From Vesta saturnalis (Eukaryota; Arthropoda; Insecta; Coleoptera; Lampyridae): a stretch of DNA of 64,000 nucleotides. Below, one piece after another: positions 1 to 12,449 of this stretch (positions within the stretch are counted from its first letter, which is position 1; each line of letters opens with the position of its first letter). The notes below the pieces were generated by a model, which was not told the origin of the DNA, did not search any database, and saw only the letters and a list, made by a program, of their open reading frames with translations. The stretch lies in contig JARFJB010001987.1 of the NCBI GenBank assembly GCA_036346205.1, positions 4,710,501-4,774,500 on the forward strand, read 5' to 3'. Made by a program: the position numbers and the translations under genes.

Positions 1-1622
1 TGCCGTCTCTCAAAGCTACTCCATGCACTATGAAATCAATCCACTTTCGATACAAGCTCCTAGAATAAATAATCAATAAACTTGACTCTAACAAGGTGAC
101 TGGCTCCAAATATTCCAGATTTCGTCCTTAAAAATACTACTCCGAGCCAGTACCTGTGTTGTCCACACTCTTTTTCATCTCCATATCATCTGGAAAGTTT
201 CCCTCGTCGTGGAAGTTGGCAAATGTCCAACCTATTCCTAAAAACGACGATAAAACCAATCCCTCAAACTATCGACCAATAGGTATCACTTCCATTCCCT
301 TGAAATTATGAAAAAAGCCATTAACCACTAACTACTTTCATTCCTCGAGTACAACAAACTATTAAACGACCATCAGCATGGGTTCAGACTTTGTTCAACG
401 GGCGATCTTCTTTCATATGTCACCCAACTTTGGAATAACACATTAGAAAGGTCCGATGAAACAGTCGTAGTAGCTTTATATATTAAGGCTGTTGACGAGG
501 TTTGGCACAAATACCTATTTGCCAAGCTCACCTCGTTCGGCTTATCCGATACGCTCATCAATTGGTACTCCAGTTCTTGACAAAAGATGTATACGCTTTG
601 TCGCCTGGCGTCTGGCTTCTTTTCGAAAAAAAAACTACTATTAACGCGGGCGTACTCCTAGGATCAGTGATAGCTCCCACACTTTTACTGCTATAAATGA
701 TTGACCCCATTTCCTAACCTAACCCGATCCATTGCTTTGTAGACCACAGCACTCTACGTTGTAGTTCTTCTCAATTTTGCCACCGCAATAAGTCTAGTCA
801 AGACGTTAAAGTGAAAATGGCAGCCTCAACCAACAGTGAATTGAGAACGTATCCTTGAATGGGGAAGGATTGATCTACTCACGTTCAACGTCGACAAGAC
901 CCAGTGTTGCCTTGTATCCGCCAAGAAAGACCGATCATTTCCTGCTGTAAATATAAACACCTTGGATCTCAAGTTTTCAAACTCTATTTTTATGTTAGGG
1001 ATGTACGTATCATCGAACCTTTCATGGGTTGATCACCTTTTGTAAGCCAGCAAAACAGCTGCCCGTAAACTGGGCTTTCTATACAAATCTAAACAGTACT
1101 TCACATCGCAACTCCTGTTATAATAACAATAATAGTAAGCTGTTTTTAATACGTTCATAAGGAAATTAGGCAACGTTGTAAACATAAACACAATAATATG
1201 TATACTCTGTTTCACCTTATTTTGCATTCAAACAGACCAGGGAAGTCTAGGGAGAGTGTGGTAGCAGAGTCAAAAGAACAGGCAGTTTACTACCGTAGCT
1301 TGACTTCACATCGCAATAACTCCTTTTACTGCACCAGACTCAAATTCGACCTCTGGAATCTGGATCAGTGCTCTCCAATACGCCCTTGAAATGGTAAAAA
1401 GAACTATAAGACTTATAAATGACCCGTCTCTGACTTCTGACCTACTGTCTCTTGAACATAGAAGAATGGTTTCGGTTCTTGTGCGTCATTCTTGTCTTGA
1501 CTGTTACGTACATATGAAAGTAAATAACCATCCATTTAAGTTGTAGCTAAATGACATTGACCATAAGGTTACTGCTTTCGTATCCACAAACAAGACTCGA
1601 CGAAAACCAAGTATTTAAGTGT
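1..1622 (+). mobile_element. non-LTR retrotransposon fragment, reverse transcriptase part (copy A)
   Basis: Decayed reverse transcriptase of a CR1/jockey-like non-LTR element, cut by the left window edge. Read across frames it shows the RT entry motif PSNYRPIGITS near 265-295, a QHGFRL-like block near 375, a palm segment VVALYIKAVDEVWHKYL near 465-515, GLSDTLINWYSS near 540, a GVLLGSV remnant of the PQGS block near 650, a decayed FADD region near 735, and a C-terminal thumb segment with RTIRLINDPSLTSDLLSLEH near 1400-1460. Frameshifts and stops occur throughout, so it cannot encode a protein. The same family lies inverted at 2612-4262, sharing an almost identical stretch around 795-835. Clade assignment is from motif style and is uncertain. 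Confidence 0.8.
1125..1215 (+). repeat. fragment of the CA-bearing dispersed repeat inside copy A
   Basis: The stretch with TTTTTAATACGTTCATAA followed by a GCAAC-type block resembles the 5' part of the dispersed family at 21655, 50400 and 54930. It interrupts the retrotransposon: sequence like CTTCACATCGCAACTCCT occurs just before it (about 1097) and again after it (about 1303, with a 3-base difference), as an insertion with duplicated flank would leave. I infer insertion; the flanks are too diverged to call a clean target-site duplication. Confidence 0.4.
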
Positions 1623-1659
1623 ATTTACACTAAAATTTTAATGCCAAGCAGTGTGGTCT

Positions 1660-1890
1660 TATTCCAACTGCATTATATCATCAAAAGAATCCGAACCTAT
1701 ATCACTATCTGAATCTGCTGGTGTTATCATACTTTCCCTATCATTTGAAATAATCATTTGGATAAAGCCGCAAGCCATAATTTCTTAACCCTATCTTTCG
1801 ATGGAGGTTCCGGACTTATTTGCTGATAATTTTGACGTGAAATATTTTTAAAATCACAACGAACCATACAGGTACCAGGTAAGAGAAGCG
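1660..1890 (-). pseudogene. possible THAP-like protein fragment
   Basis: On the minus strand from about 1890 to 1757 an open stretch reads with two cysteines (GTCMVRCDFKN) then PSKDRVKKLWLAALSK, resembling the first half of a THAP zinc finger (Cys pair, then proline and tryptophan). After a stop, another frame gives an acidic tail ending SDSFDDIMQLE and a stop near 1664. No initiator, no second C-x2-H pair and no intact frame are seen. It may be a relic of a P-like element or chance. Confidence 0.25.
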
Positions 1891-2611
1891 GACCGTAACG
1901 AAAAGGTCTATATTGTCTTACCTTAACAATTACAAAACTATAAGTTTTAGAAACATAAATACAGTGTTATTATTTAGCTTACATAGTCAGCTCACTGTTA
2001 TGATCTTGAGGTGGGCGCTCTCGCTCCTTTCTATTCAGTGTAACTCACGACTTACAGGTGATAACACCGTGAAAGAAAAGAAAAAGTCCACGTATTTCAT
2101 TCCCTCCCCAAAGGGAAGGGCGGGCTGCTTGAGCTTTTCAAGCTCCTTCACCCACAATCATGGATTCCCAGTATACATATATACATTACGTACATATGTG
2201 TTATGGGATTAAGAATGGGTGAAGTCAGGATAGGATCGGAAGGAACGGAGTTACAGTTCTGAGCCGGTGATTACTTAGACCGATCGATTCAAATAAAAAT
2301 AAGTGCAATTTGCACAATATTTATAGGTAAAAATAACCAGGAAGTGTATAAAAAATTATAACAATTCAATATGTCGGCTTCAGCCCGCGCAAGAGCCAGT
2401 TGGAAATGTAAATCACCGTTATCGTCAGAATTAGGGGATTATAGGCCTCGTATAGGTACCCCTATGTCCGGCGCTGAGTGAACGAGGCGGTTTCGGGAGC
2501 GTCTCAAAGCTACTAAGTCTGACCTATTCAGTGTCAGTATTATATTAAAATATTTAGAACGAAATCAATCTTGTCTTCATTTCAATCTTTAACATTAAAG
2601 AGACTCGCGGA
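1891..2611. other. no gene seen; small inverted repeats
   Basis: Unassigned sequence between the two inverted retrotransposon copies. It holds a GAGCTT/AAGCTC hairpin near 2129-2144 and an imperfect inverted repeat (TTCACCCA... near 2148 against its complement near 2220). The 99-codon open frame on + at 1913-2212 has no recognisable domain and I treat it as chance. Confidence 0.4.
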
Positions 2612-4262
2612 CATAGACGTTTCACGTCAAATCAACGAGCGTGTGTACTGACACGGCCCCACTGTTGGTTGAGGCTGCCATTTTCACTTTAACGTCCTGA
2701 CTAGACTTATTGTTGTGGGAAAATTGAGAACTACAATGTAGAGTGCTGTCGTCTGCAAAGCAATGCATCGGGTTGGTTGTTGAGGAAATGAGGTCAGTTA
2801 TGAATAGCAGCAAAAGTGTGGGAGCTCTCACTGATCCTTGGGGTACGCCCGCGTTAATAGTAGTTTCTTTCAAAAAAGAGCCATCAATGACAACGTATAT
2901 ACGTCTTTTGTCAGGAAATCTGGAGATCCGATTGATGAGCGTATTAGATAAGCCGAACGAGCTGAGCTTGCAAGTAGGAACCTGGTCAAAAGTCTAAAGC
3001 TACTACGAGTGTTTCATCGGACCTTTCTAATGTGATATTTCAAAGTTGGGTGACATATGAAAAAAGATCATTCGTTGAACCACTTTGTCTGAACCCATAC
3101 TGGTTGTCGTTTAGGAGCTTATTGGACTCGAGGAACGAAAGTCTTTGTGGGGGAAGGCGTTTGCCATAATTTTCAAGAGAATGGAAGTGATAGCTATTGG
3201 TCGATAGTTTGAGGGCTTGATTTTATCGTTCTTTTTAGGAATAGGTTCGACTGCCACGATGAGGGAAACTCTCCAGATGTTATGGAGATCAAAAAGAGTT
3301 TGGACAATACATGTACTAGCTCGGAGTAGCATTTTTTAAGGACGATAGCTGGAATACCGTCAGTGCCAGCCGCCTTGTTCGTGCCAAGATTATTGATAAT
3401 TGATTATAGGAGCTTGTATCGAAAATGGATTGTTTTCATAGCGTATGGGGTAGATTTGGGCGACGGCACAATTTTACCAGAATCATTGAGCCATGAATTT
3501 GATGAAAACTAATCGATAAAGACAAAGAGGTTGGGTTTGTCAGCAGGATCAGCTACTACAGCTCAGTCACGAGACGTCATGGGAGGAAAGGAAGATGTAC
3601 TAAAGTTTTCAATGATGGCTTTAGTTAATGACCAAAATGTACGAATACTCAAAGGACATGAGACTAATTCTTTGTATTTACGATGTGTTTTGCGATACTG
3701 CATCAGAGCACGCCCTATTAAACCATGGTTGGGTACGTACATGGCCTATACTACTATGTTTTTTGGGAACGTATAACTTCATACCCATCAAGATAACTTC
3801 AGTTATTGAAAGAGCAATGTTTGAAGAGAAGGACCGTTTAAAGCAATACTCACGCCCGGGGATGGTTGCAAAATCTCGCAGTTCATTCCGGTTAGCTGAA
3901 AATAGCATATAGTTGTATCTGTTTTTAGAGTAACAGTGGGTTCGGGTATGGAGCAAGTTGTTTCGATTGGGCAGTGGTCTGATTGATGAAGTGGGGAAAC
4001 GACTGTGTTAGTTGTAAGGAATAGGTTCAGGAAATGTAGAGTATGGTTAGCGTTGTCAGGGATTCTGGTGGGTTCGGAAATCATTTGTGTGAGATCACAG
4101 GATACAGCAAATGCTTTTGCACTATGACCTGTGGGATTAGTGGTAGTAGAAAATTGAAGCCAATTGGAGTTTTAGACATTAAAATCTCCCAGAATTGAGA
4201 TATCACAAGATGGAAACCAAATCGCGTCGAGTTTGTTATTTTCCAAAGTAGACATCCTTTAC
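2612..4262 (-). mobile_element. non-LTR retrotransposon fragment with endonuclease and reverse transcriptase (copy B)
   Basis: Minus-strand copy of the same family as copy A, reaching further 5'. From high to low coordinates it shows an AP-endonuclease block with ILGDFNV (about 4190), ISEPTRIPDN (about 4080), HQSDHCPI with the catalytic SDH-type triad (about 3965), QPWFNRACSDAV (about 3715), then RT blocks PSNYRPIAITS (about 3210), LSSFGLSNTLINRISRF (about 2940), INAGVPQGSVRAPT (about 2850) and the active-site FADDSTL (about 2760). Stops and frameshifts separate the blocks, so it is a pseudogene. The 3' end stops near 2612 without a poly(A) tail that I can see. Confidence 0.82.
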
Positions 4263-4380
4263 AACCTACGTTGTTCTTGATATAGAGGTTGTGTCCGGGA
4301 AATTACAGGTTGTTTGAATCCTGCCTTCCCGGGCATCAGAATGGGGCAAGATTTTACTCTCGACAAATCTTGCACGGCTT

Positions 4381-4404
4381 CTATCTCTCTCTCTCTCTCT
4401 CTCC
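4381..4404. repeat. (TC)n microsatellite
   Basis: About ten CT repeats directly ahead of CA-rich sequence. Confidence 0.9.
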
Positions 4405-4439
4405 ACACACACACTCACGCACACGAACACCACTCCACA

Positions 4440-4729
4440 CATACACAGAAACCGAATGAAGCTTAAATACAAAATTTCAAGTACGTACGTATTGTTTCTG
4501 AAGTTACCGAAGATACTAACACACCTTCACAAAAACACGTACGCATGCAAGCACAAACGCCCCCACGCATGCACCCACGTACACACACACACGCGCACAC
4601 ACACACACACACACACACGCGCACGCACAAACATGCACATCATGGCCGATATCGGCGAAACTTTGTCAAATGTCGTAAGATGAGGTAATAAGTCTATTTA
4701 GCTATAGTGAAAAAAGTGAATTGCATAGC

Positions 4730-4730
<1 letters not shown>
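4440..4730 (+). repeat. CA-bearing dispersed repeat, 3' half
   Basis: Conserved left flank GCTTAAATACAAAATTTC (about 4460), then a CA/CG-rich block (about 4530-4640), then the conserved right flank GGCGAAACTTTGTCAAA and ATGAGGTAATAAG (about 4650-4700). The same order of flank, CA block and flank recurs at 22300-23190, 52480-52860 (inverted) and partly at 57755-58045. Confidence 0.7.

Positions 4731-4731
<1 letters not shown>

Positions 4732-4817
<86 letters not shown>
4732..4817. repeat. (TA)n microsatellite
   Basis: Pure alternating TA over about 85 bases, just after the dispersed repeat. Confidence 0.97.
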
Positions 4818-4820
<3 letters not shown>

Positions 4821-6449
4821 GTTGGAAAGCAAAAAGGATACTTTCCCACCTTTGTTCTCTAAATCAGGTATTCAAAACTCCAACCTAAAAATTCATATGT
4901 ATTTAGAAAAGGTTATGCAATCGATTTCTCAGTCGGTTGCGAGGAGGTTTCCATCTGTAGGTATTCAAACCACCGTAGTGTAGGTGTTAAAATTTTCCCT
5001 AGTCTAACGGAAGGGGTGTGGCTGCGAGTAGAGTGAAATCTTCACCTGCTTGCATGAGCGCAATTGTCAAAAGGACTTTTGACATTTTGCTGCAGTTAGA
5101 GTTTTTTGCGTTTTCAGACTAATACGCTCTTCCTTTAGATTGATTTTATACATGCCATCTTTGATGCTTCAATATTCCTCATTTTACTAATTTAGTAGAC
5201 ATCTAAGCGGGAAATGTCCTCTTACGTATACGGTTACGTTTAAAGTACGATTTATATGCCTAGCAAACCTGTTTTCCTATAAATATTATTAAAATTTTTT
5301 TTCTTTTCATTTCACAAGTGTGTTTCCTTTTCTTACTTAGAAGTCACTGCAGGTAAGCACATTGACACGTCTGATTTCGCCTATATCCTTAACCCGTTAA
5401 CTTAAAAACAGGTGCTTGCTCCTTGAATTTTACGTCACATCTTTGTTCGATGCAGTAACTATTACTAATAATCTTGCTCGAGAACCGCGGTATTAACAGG
5501 CATTATATATTAAAATATAATGACATTTGAATTTATAAATTTTGATTGTCTAAATGTTCTCTACGGTTTAAAGATTGCTCAGTATTACTGACGTTAATGG
5601 TAGGTAGATACCTAAATTGTAAAAATACACAGAAAGCTGTGACTACGTGTAACAAAATATATACTTATTCATTATGATAGACTGCAACTTAATTTTTTGT
5701 TAGATCCAAACAGCATAATATATTTTACAACAACAAATAATGCATTATCATATTATCTTTATCATTATGAACTCTACGATTTTACATATTTTATTCGTAA
5801 ATTTCAATGAAAGCAGTCAGACATTGAAGTAGCAATCTAAACGAAATATTAGAATTCTTAATTATGCAGATTGAAGGCACCCTTTGGAGATAATTAGGTT
5901 TCTCTTTGTCGCATTATTATCTTTAAGTGATGTACAGTTGCAAAAAGCGTAATTTGTCTTTTTCGAATTCTGACTTCTTGTATCTTGTATTTCAAAATAT
6001 TCAAACGTTTCTGTAATTTGTTTCACCATTGTATTACGATTTTACACTTAGAAATATTCTATTTAATGGTACAACTGATACAGTATGAACGCTTGAATAA
6101 ATCATTTCAAAAAGCTAGTGAATAGGGTATTAGTTACCCTACCAGCTAATTTAATACATAATTAACCATAAACTGACCATCAGTTTCATAAACATTGTGC
6201 TATTAAATGTACGTATTTAGTGCACCTGAAAAAAATTATACCATATTATATCATATAAACCGTAAAATTATGTGAACAGATTTATACGCACAAGCAGATT
6301 ATACTTATTATTTATTCAAAAATATATAAAAAAAATAATGCAGATGTATCATAGATTCTGGAATTGTTCCAGAAAGTTTCATGACTTTCTATGGGAATTT
6401 TCAGGAAAGGAGAGAATTCTCACGAATAGTGTATAAATCTTATGTGCCA
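4818..6449. other. AT-rich stretch without recognisable gene
   Basis: Stops are frequent in all six frames and no domain, RNA gene or transposon end is recognised. Confidence 0.5.
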
Positions 6450-7262
6450 GTCTAGTTTCGATAAAAGTGATATCTAATGCCGTACAAAAATTATAAATAA
6501 ATATAATATCGCGATATAAATAAATTGCTGCAGACACTGATAATTAATTAGTAGTACATCAATCAATTGTGAATAAACGCTAAATAATTAAACATTAAAT
6601 AAACGTTACTATAACGTAACAGTTTTGTTTCATTTGTTTGCCAGAGCTTAGCGTACTACACCAAATGTCAAATGGAATAGCTCACTTGGATATTATTTAG
6701 TGTAGTACATCAATTATAAAGATTCATTATCCGGCGTTATAAGGAAATCATTGGCCTTTCTTGTTATTAATGATTAATTAGTAATTAAGCATTACGTGAG
6801 GAAACACTTTAGTTTCTGTTAATCGTAAATAAATACTGAACGCTATGATAACGTAACCGGTTTTAATTTACTTATTTATTAAAGCTTTATGTGTCCAACA
6901 TTAACACTTATGACTACAAACAATAACTGGTATAAATATTCTCCAGTGTAGTATACAAATTATAAACAAATATTGGAGAGCAAGTAAACTCTTTGCTAGT
7001 AACAACTGATAGGTAGTAAAAAATTATTTTAATATATTGTATTGAAAACAAATACTAAGTAAATGTTAAGTAAACGTTTTAACCACGTAACAGATTGATA
7101 TTAATCACTTACTAGTTTAATGCGCAGCTATAAGACAAATTGTTGGTAAAATATTATTCAACGAACAATTTTAATTTTTATTTATTGTAAATAAATCAAC
7201 GCTATAAATATAAATGTTACAAACGTTACAATAACGTAACTAATTTAGTAATTTTTACTTCA
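6450..7262 (+). repeat. degenerate tandem repeat, period about 235 bp
   Basis: The motif ATAACGTAAC recurs near 6611, 6848 and 7231, with a diverged CACGTAAC near 7084. A second landmark, GTGTAGTA plus CAAATTATAAA, recurs near 6700 and 6945, with an earlier form near 6480. Landmarks keep the same order, giving three to four diverged units of about 235 bp, the last shorter. Confidence 0.55.
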
Positions 7263-10200
7263 GAAATATAGATTTATTACAAAATGGACTTTTAGTGTCA
7301 TCCTACTTATACGGTAGCGTAGGCCATATAGAATTGAATAAAGTTACAGACTTTTGAGGAAAATGAAACGCAGGTCGCCACGGGGTACGTTGTAGACAGA
7401 TGACATCTACAAGAGATGCCAGCATTTCAGAGCAAACACAACAGGGATGTTGAAGCAGCTAGAATTCTCCTAGCTACCTTGAACAATTTGTTATTTAATT
7501 TATTGAGAGCCACGAACTTTATAAAAGGTCTCACAAAACCTGAAAAAATAACAAAAACAAAAAGAAATTAGTACCGTTAAATATTGCGAATTGCGCACAC
7601 AAGTAAAGGAAGATAAAGTGAGAATTTTGGCAAATATGCTGTTAGGGTTCGCTTGTTACTTTCTTAACATTATAGAAGTGTAATTAGAATGACTTTATTA
7701 CTTTAAATTTTTGCTTGAAATAGACTGTTGTCGAGACACGCCTTATTTTTTGGGTATTACATGTATCTTCACTATTAAATGCTTAAAACTATGGGATTAT
7801 TAGAAGTTTGGTTAGATTTATTAAGGATCATAGATTATTTTTGAATTATTAACAAATGCATGTTATGAAATATTGAATTTTTCATTTTAGGATCACCTAA
7901 ATTAGTTTTATTATCATAAATAAAATAATTTGTTACAATTGAGCAAAGTGAACCTTTTAGTTATTGAAATTTAGTGGGAAATTAAAAGAAACTGTTAGTT
8001 GCGTCTTATAATACTGTTATCCTATTAGCGCCTATTTTAAAATTTTATTTTGTACTTGTTAACCTCAATTTTTCATGTTGCCTCATTTTGCATTTGTGCA
8101 ATTTAATAAATTACTAACTAATTTGATTTTGCAGACTAGTTTGAGATGATTTGTTAGAAATACTTTGACGGAAATATTATGTGAATACGTTCGCAAGCTA
8201 CTTTAGTTGAGATCCTTTAATTACCTTACATGGATCACCACAATACTTTATTACATTATTTTAATTTAATACATTAAAAGATGACTGATCTTTGAGGAAA
8301 GCTGGCGCTTAGAAAATTGCCAGTTGTGAATTTACGCTTACATATGTTTTAATTTGACAAGAATTAACACCACTAGTAATTATTAATATTGCAATCTATG
8401 TGATTAGGTTTTTTAAGTATATGTATTCGAATCGCCTAAGTTTGAATTGATTTAAAGAGCATACATTTTTTTTTATTACCAATATTGAATTCTTGTTGGC
8501 CGTTCTAAACCTGAACTAGTTGTGTTACCGTGATAACAATGTAATTAAAAATAGAGCAAAAGTATTTATACTTAAACTTGTTGGATGGTGTTGTAACTTT
8601 AATATTAATGAATGTCTGTAATGACGTACTCTTATGGAAGTGCCAATTCTTTTAAGATTCACATTTAATGATGACTAATTATGCAAAATGGTGGATTAGT
8701 GCAAAAAAATCCGTAACAAAATATAAGTAAGAGAAAAATAAGCAAGGGATCTAAAGATGTAGAATGGTTTATAAACGCTGGATAATTCTGTGATGATGTC
8801 TAGAATTCGATAGTTGTTTTACTTTATCACTTAAATATAATAGAATACAATGGTGTGCGTGACTTCTCTTTATGCTTTATTTACTATTTTAGTTAGGTAC
8901 TTTTAACTAATGATTGCCTATATTACCTGAATCCCATACGGACGCCAATGGATGTCAGCGTTTCATCTAATATTATAAATTGCCTCATCAATCTCTTTAA
9001 CAATGAGTTTAAAATATTGGAAATATGGTATATAAATATCAAATACCTTTTACAGTTTTATTTAATATCCTAAATTTTAATATAATAATTGCTTTTAATG
9101 CAATTTGGAGTTTTCGACATATTTCTATTGGCAAACGATTGACTCGTATTTGAACCTATAAAAAAGCGAAGCGTGCGAAAATTTTTGTTTAATATAATTT
9201 TTCTGAAAAATGGTGGTTGGTTATAAAATAAATGGTGTAATAAATTTAATAATAAATAAATGAAGAAATAGGGAAATAAGTTCTCCAAACAAATCGTTAA
9301 ACTAACTGGAGATACTGACCATTCACCACAAATAATGCCTTTGTCCCAGTCGGTAAATTAATAATGTCTTTTGATTTGCTTGATGACATAAATAATAAAA
9401 ATGCTGCAATGTAACACTAATAAAAAAAGATCTCGGACGCCAAGTTATTTTTTATCTATGCTCGGAATAACTAAATCGAGGTTTACACTAAAAATTTTAT
9501 CAAAATGAAAAATAATAAAAATATACAACAATGATTATTTACAGTTAAAATGATAGGGTTAAATAAAATATATCTTAAAACTAGTTATAACCTTAAATTA
9601 CTAACTAATGGTTATAAATACCTTTTTGTAAAATTTTTGTACACAAATTTTTTAATAACCTTTGGTATCTAAATGATTACGAAACAGTCAACCAAGGTGA
9701 TGTCATCCTTGCACCATTATTGCGCAATATCTTGAAATAATGCTTTACGTTGTAAACCTCACCCTTAAACGGAATTTTATTTCTTGTAAATTTCTTCTTG
9801 AAATTTTGAATCCAATACTTATTGCATTTCTTGAAATTTTCAATGCAAAAATTGCAATCATAAAATGAAAGCGTACGCAACAGTAAAATTAAATGCGTAC
9901 TTAAATGGTAATAAAGGTGTAAATCAAAATAAAAGTGAAATAAAAGTAAAATAAAAGTGCCTGAAAAGAGCAAAAGTTTTAATTTTTAGTATTACGAGTT
10001 AAATTATCTTACCATCAAATTAATGGCACTTTCACACAAAATTTAGGGGAAAACCCAAAAAATCCTTCCTAACCAAATCAACATTCACCAGGAAGTGAAA
10101 AAAAAATGGATGCTTTGAAATTAGACAATGTAGTCGTGCGCGAAAAATTTGCGCAGAACAATAAGTCATCGATGACGCGTTACGCGAACGTATTGAGCAG

Positions 10201-12155
10201 AAAAAGTAATTTAAAGTGGGAATATAAGCCTTTAAGAAGTATGCACTATAAACCCCTAAAAAGAAATGCAAATTAAGTTGCCTACCACATCTTATAAATC
10301 ATTAATAATTAAAATTTTTCTTATACTTATAACTGAACGAATGAAAGACCTTAAATTAAGGTATATTTTAATACAACTCAAAAAGGGTTGTTACATGGTA
10401 AACACACGAAAAGGGAAAAGGAAAATTATTGGAAAAGATTAAGTAATACAAGTAAATATGCAGATACAAAGAAAATCAATAATCCAGGATTAAAGACAAA
10501 TTGTATATCCATTCACAACATTTCAATAGATTAAATATTGCTTTTCCAAAAAACAAGTATTAAGTCAAAAAAAGGACAAAGAACGCTTATTAACTAATTA
10601 GTAATAAAGTGAAGAGTATGAGGTAAAGAGTAGTTTAACAATTGATTAATCTAATTAAATTTAATAAAGATTCGCTCTGTAATCAAGTTCGAAACCTAGT
10701 TAATTTGTTCCGATAAGTAGCAAGGAAATTACTTGATTGATTAAACCGTAATCAGTGAAATTTGAATAATTCACAGAGTTCATATTTATTAAGAATCATT
10801 CATTACCATCTATCATTGTTGAAGGAATTTTGTTTGCCAAGGGGACCTGTGACCTTTGTCTACCGTATTAATTGAGTTTTAGGTACATCTTTTACCATAA
10901 GGATTAGACCCTGAATTTTATACTCCACTGGGAAACCCAACGCAGCCGTTTGGGAAACCGTAGACGTTCAGAAGTGGACCCAAAGATCGCCTGAATGATA
11001 TTTTATCTTTGGGTGGCGCCCGAATTCGTTTTCTAACTCCTGGAACGAAGAATTTGTCCTCCGTATACCGCCCAGGAGTTGACACCGACATAAAATAAAA
11101 TACCGTAACTTATAAGTAAAATTAATGAACATATTTCCAAATGAGTCTTAATTTTTGTGTTGGACTTCGTTGAGGGTAAGCTTAACTTGCCACCAACGAA
11201 AACCCATTAAACTTGCCGTATCAAGAATTTCCCACAAATATTGCAGGAATCGATGGATGCAGCTGACGTTCAACTATTTTTACCGTCTGTAAAGTGCATT
11301 TTTATACTCTTTCGTTCGTTACTGTTTCAGTTAGGAATTTTAACCAGTGATTGTATACATTATACTCCAAAAAATGTTGTACAACTGTATCCCATGGGCA
11401 CGCCACTGTTTATCATATGTTCGTTTGGTACTTCAATATATTTGGAAAATTTTTCTTAAAAAAGTCGTGGTGTGCAGAAGTTTCTTTATAATATATTTTA
11501 TCTTTAAATAAATAGAGTACAATTCGAATCCAATACGCCTGAAGGAGTATGGTTGCTGTTGAAGTTTTATACTTAAAATAATCCTTAAACAAGTCGGATA
11601 TAAAATTTTCTTAAAATTTTCATAAGGGGTAGAAAAATTCTTTGGATCTATAAATTAATTCTTAGTTCATCTTGAGCCGTGGTACCGCTACCACTTCTAC
11701 GATTTATTCTATGTAACATTACCATCTAAAAAGGGTTATTGTAAATATGGTACTCCAATATCTACTCTACTTGGTGAAGCACGTTATTTATGTGTGACAC
11801 CTGACTTTTAGCTGCCTTCTAATTCTACCGCTTACTAATGCCTTGTATTGTTTCTGAGATCTATCAGATTCGTCTTTAGTGCTTACCATTATATTATATG
11901 AGGCGTCTCATATGACAATCAAAATTAATACTATCTCCATGCTACGCCAGGGGTGAATCTTGCATTGGTTATTCTGCCATCTCGTAATGGTTCTCTAGCC
12001 AATTACCAAAAAAATACATAATTACTTTGCTTACGTATACTTTGCGTTATTTGTTTAATGTTTTATAAATTACATGAAATTGTTGTTGCTTCCAAAATTG
12101 ACAGTTTTAAATAATTATGTTCCAAGTTATTTTAAAATAAATGCGTTATTATTCT
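7263..12155. other. long AT-rich region without supported gene
   Basis: Frequent stops in all frames. Two minor items: a 56-codon open frame at 10106-10276 (+) in a locally CpG-richer stretch, and a 9-bp perfect hairpin (AACTCCTGG at 11035-11043 with CCAGGAGTT at 11072-11080) beside TGGCGCCCGAA at 11014, which resembles a retroviral primer-binding site. No LTR, gag or pol flanks it, so I leave it uncalled. Confidence 0.45.
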
Positions 12156-12357
<202 letters not shown>

Positions 12358-12449
12358 AGAAATTTAAAAGCAAACAAAAATTTATTACAAAATCAATTAC
12401 AAAATAAACAAAATAGCATTAATTTACGAAAAATGTTCGAAGCATTAAT

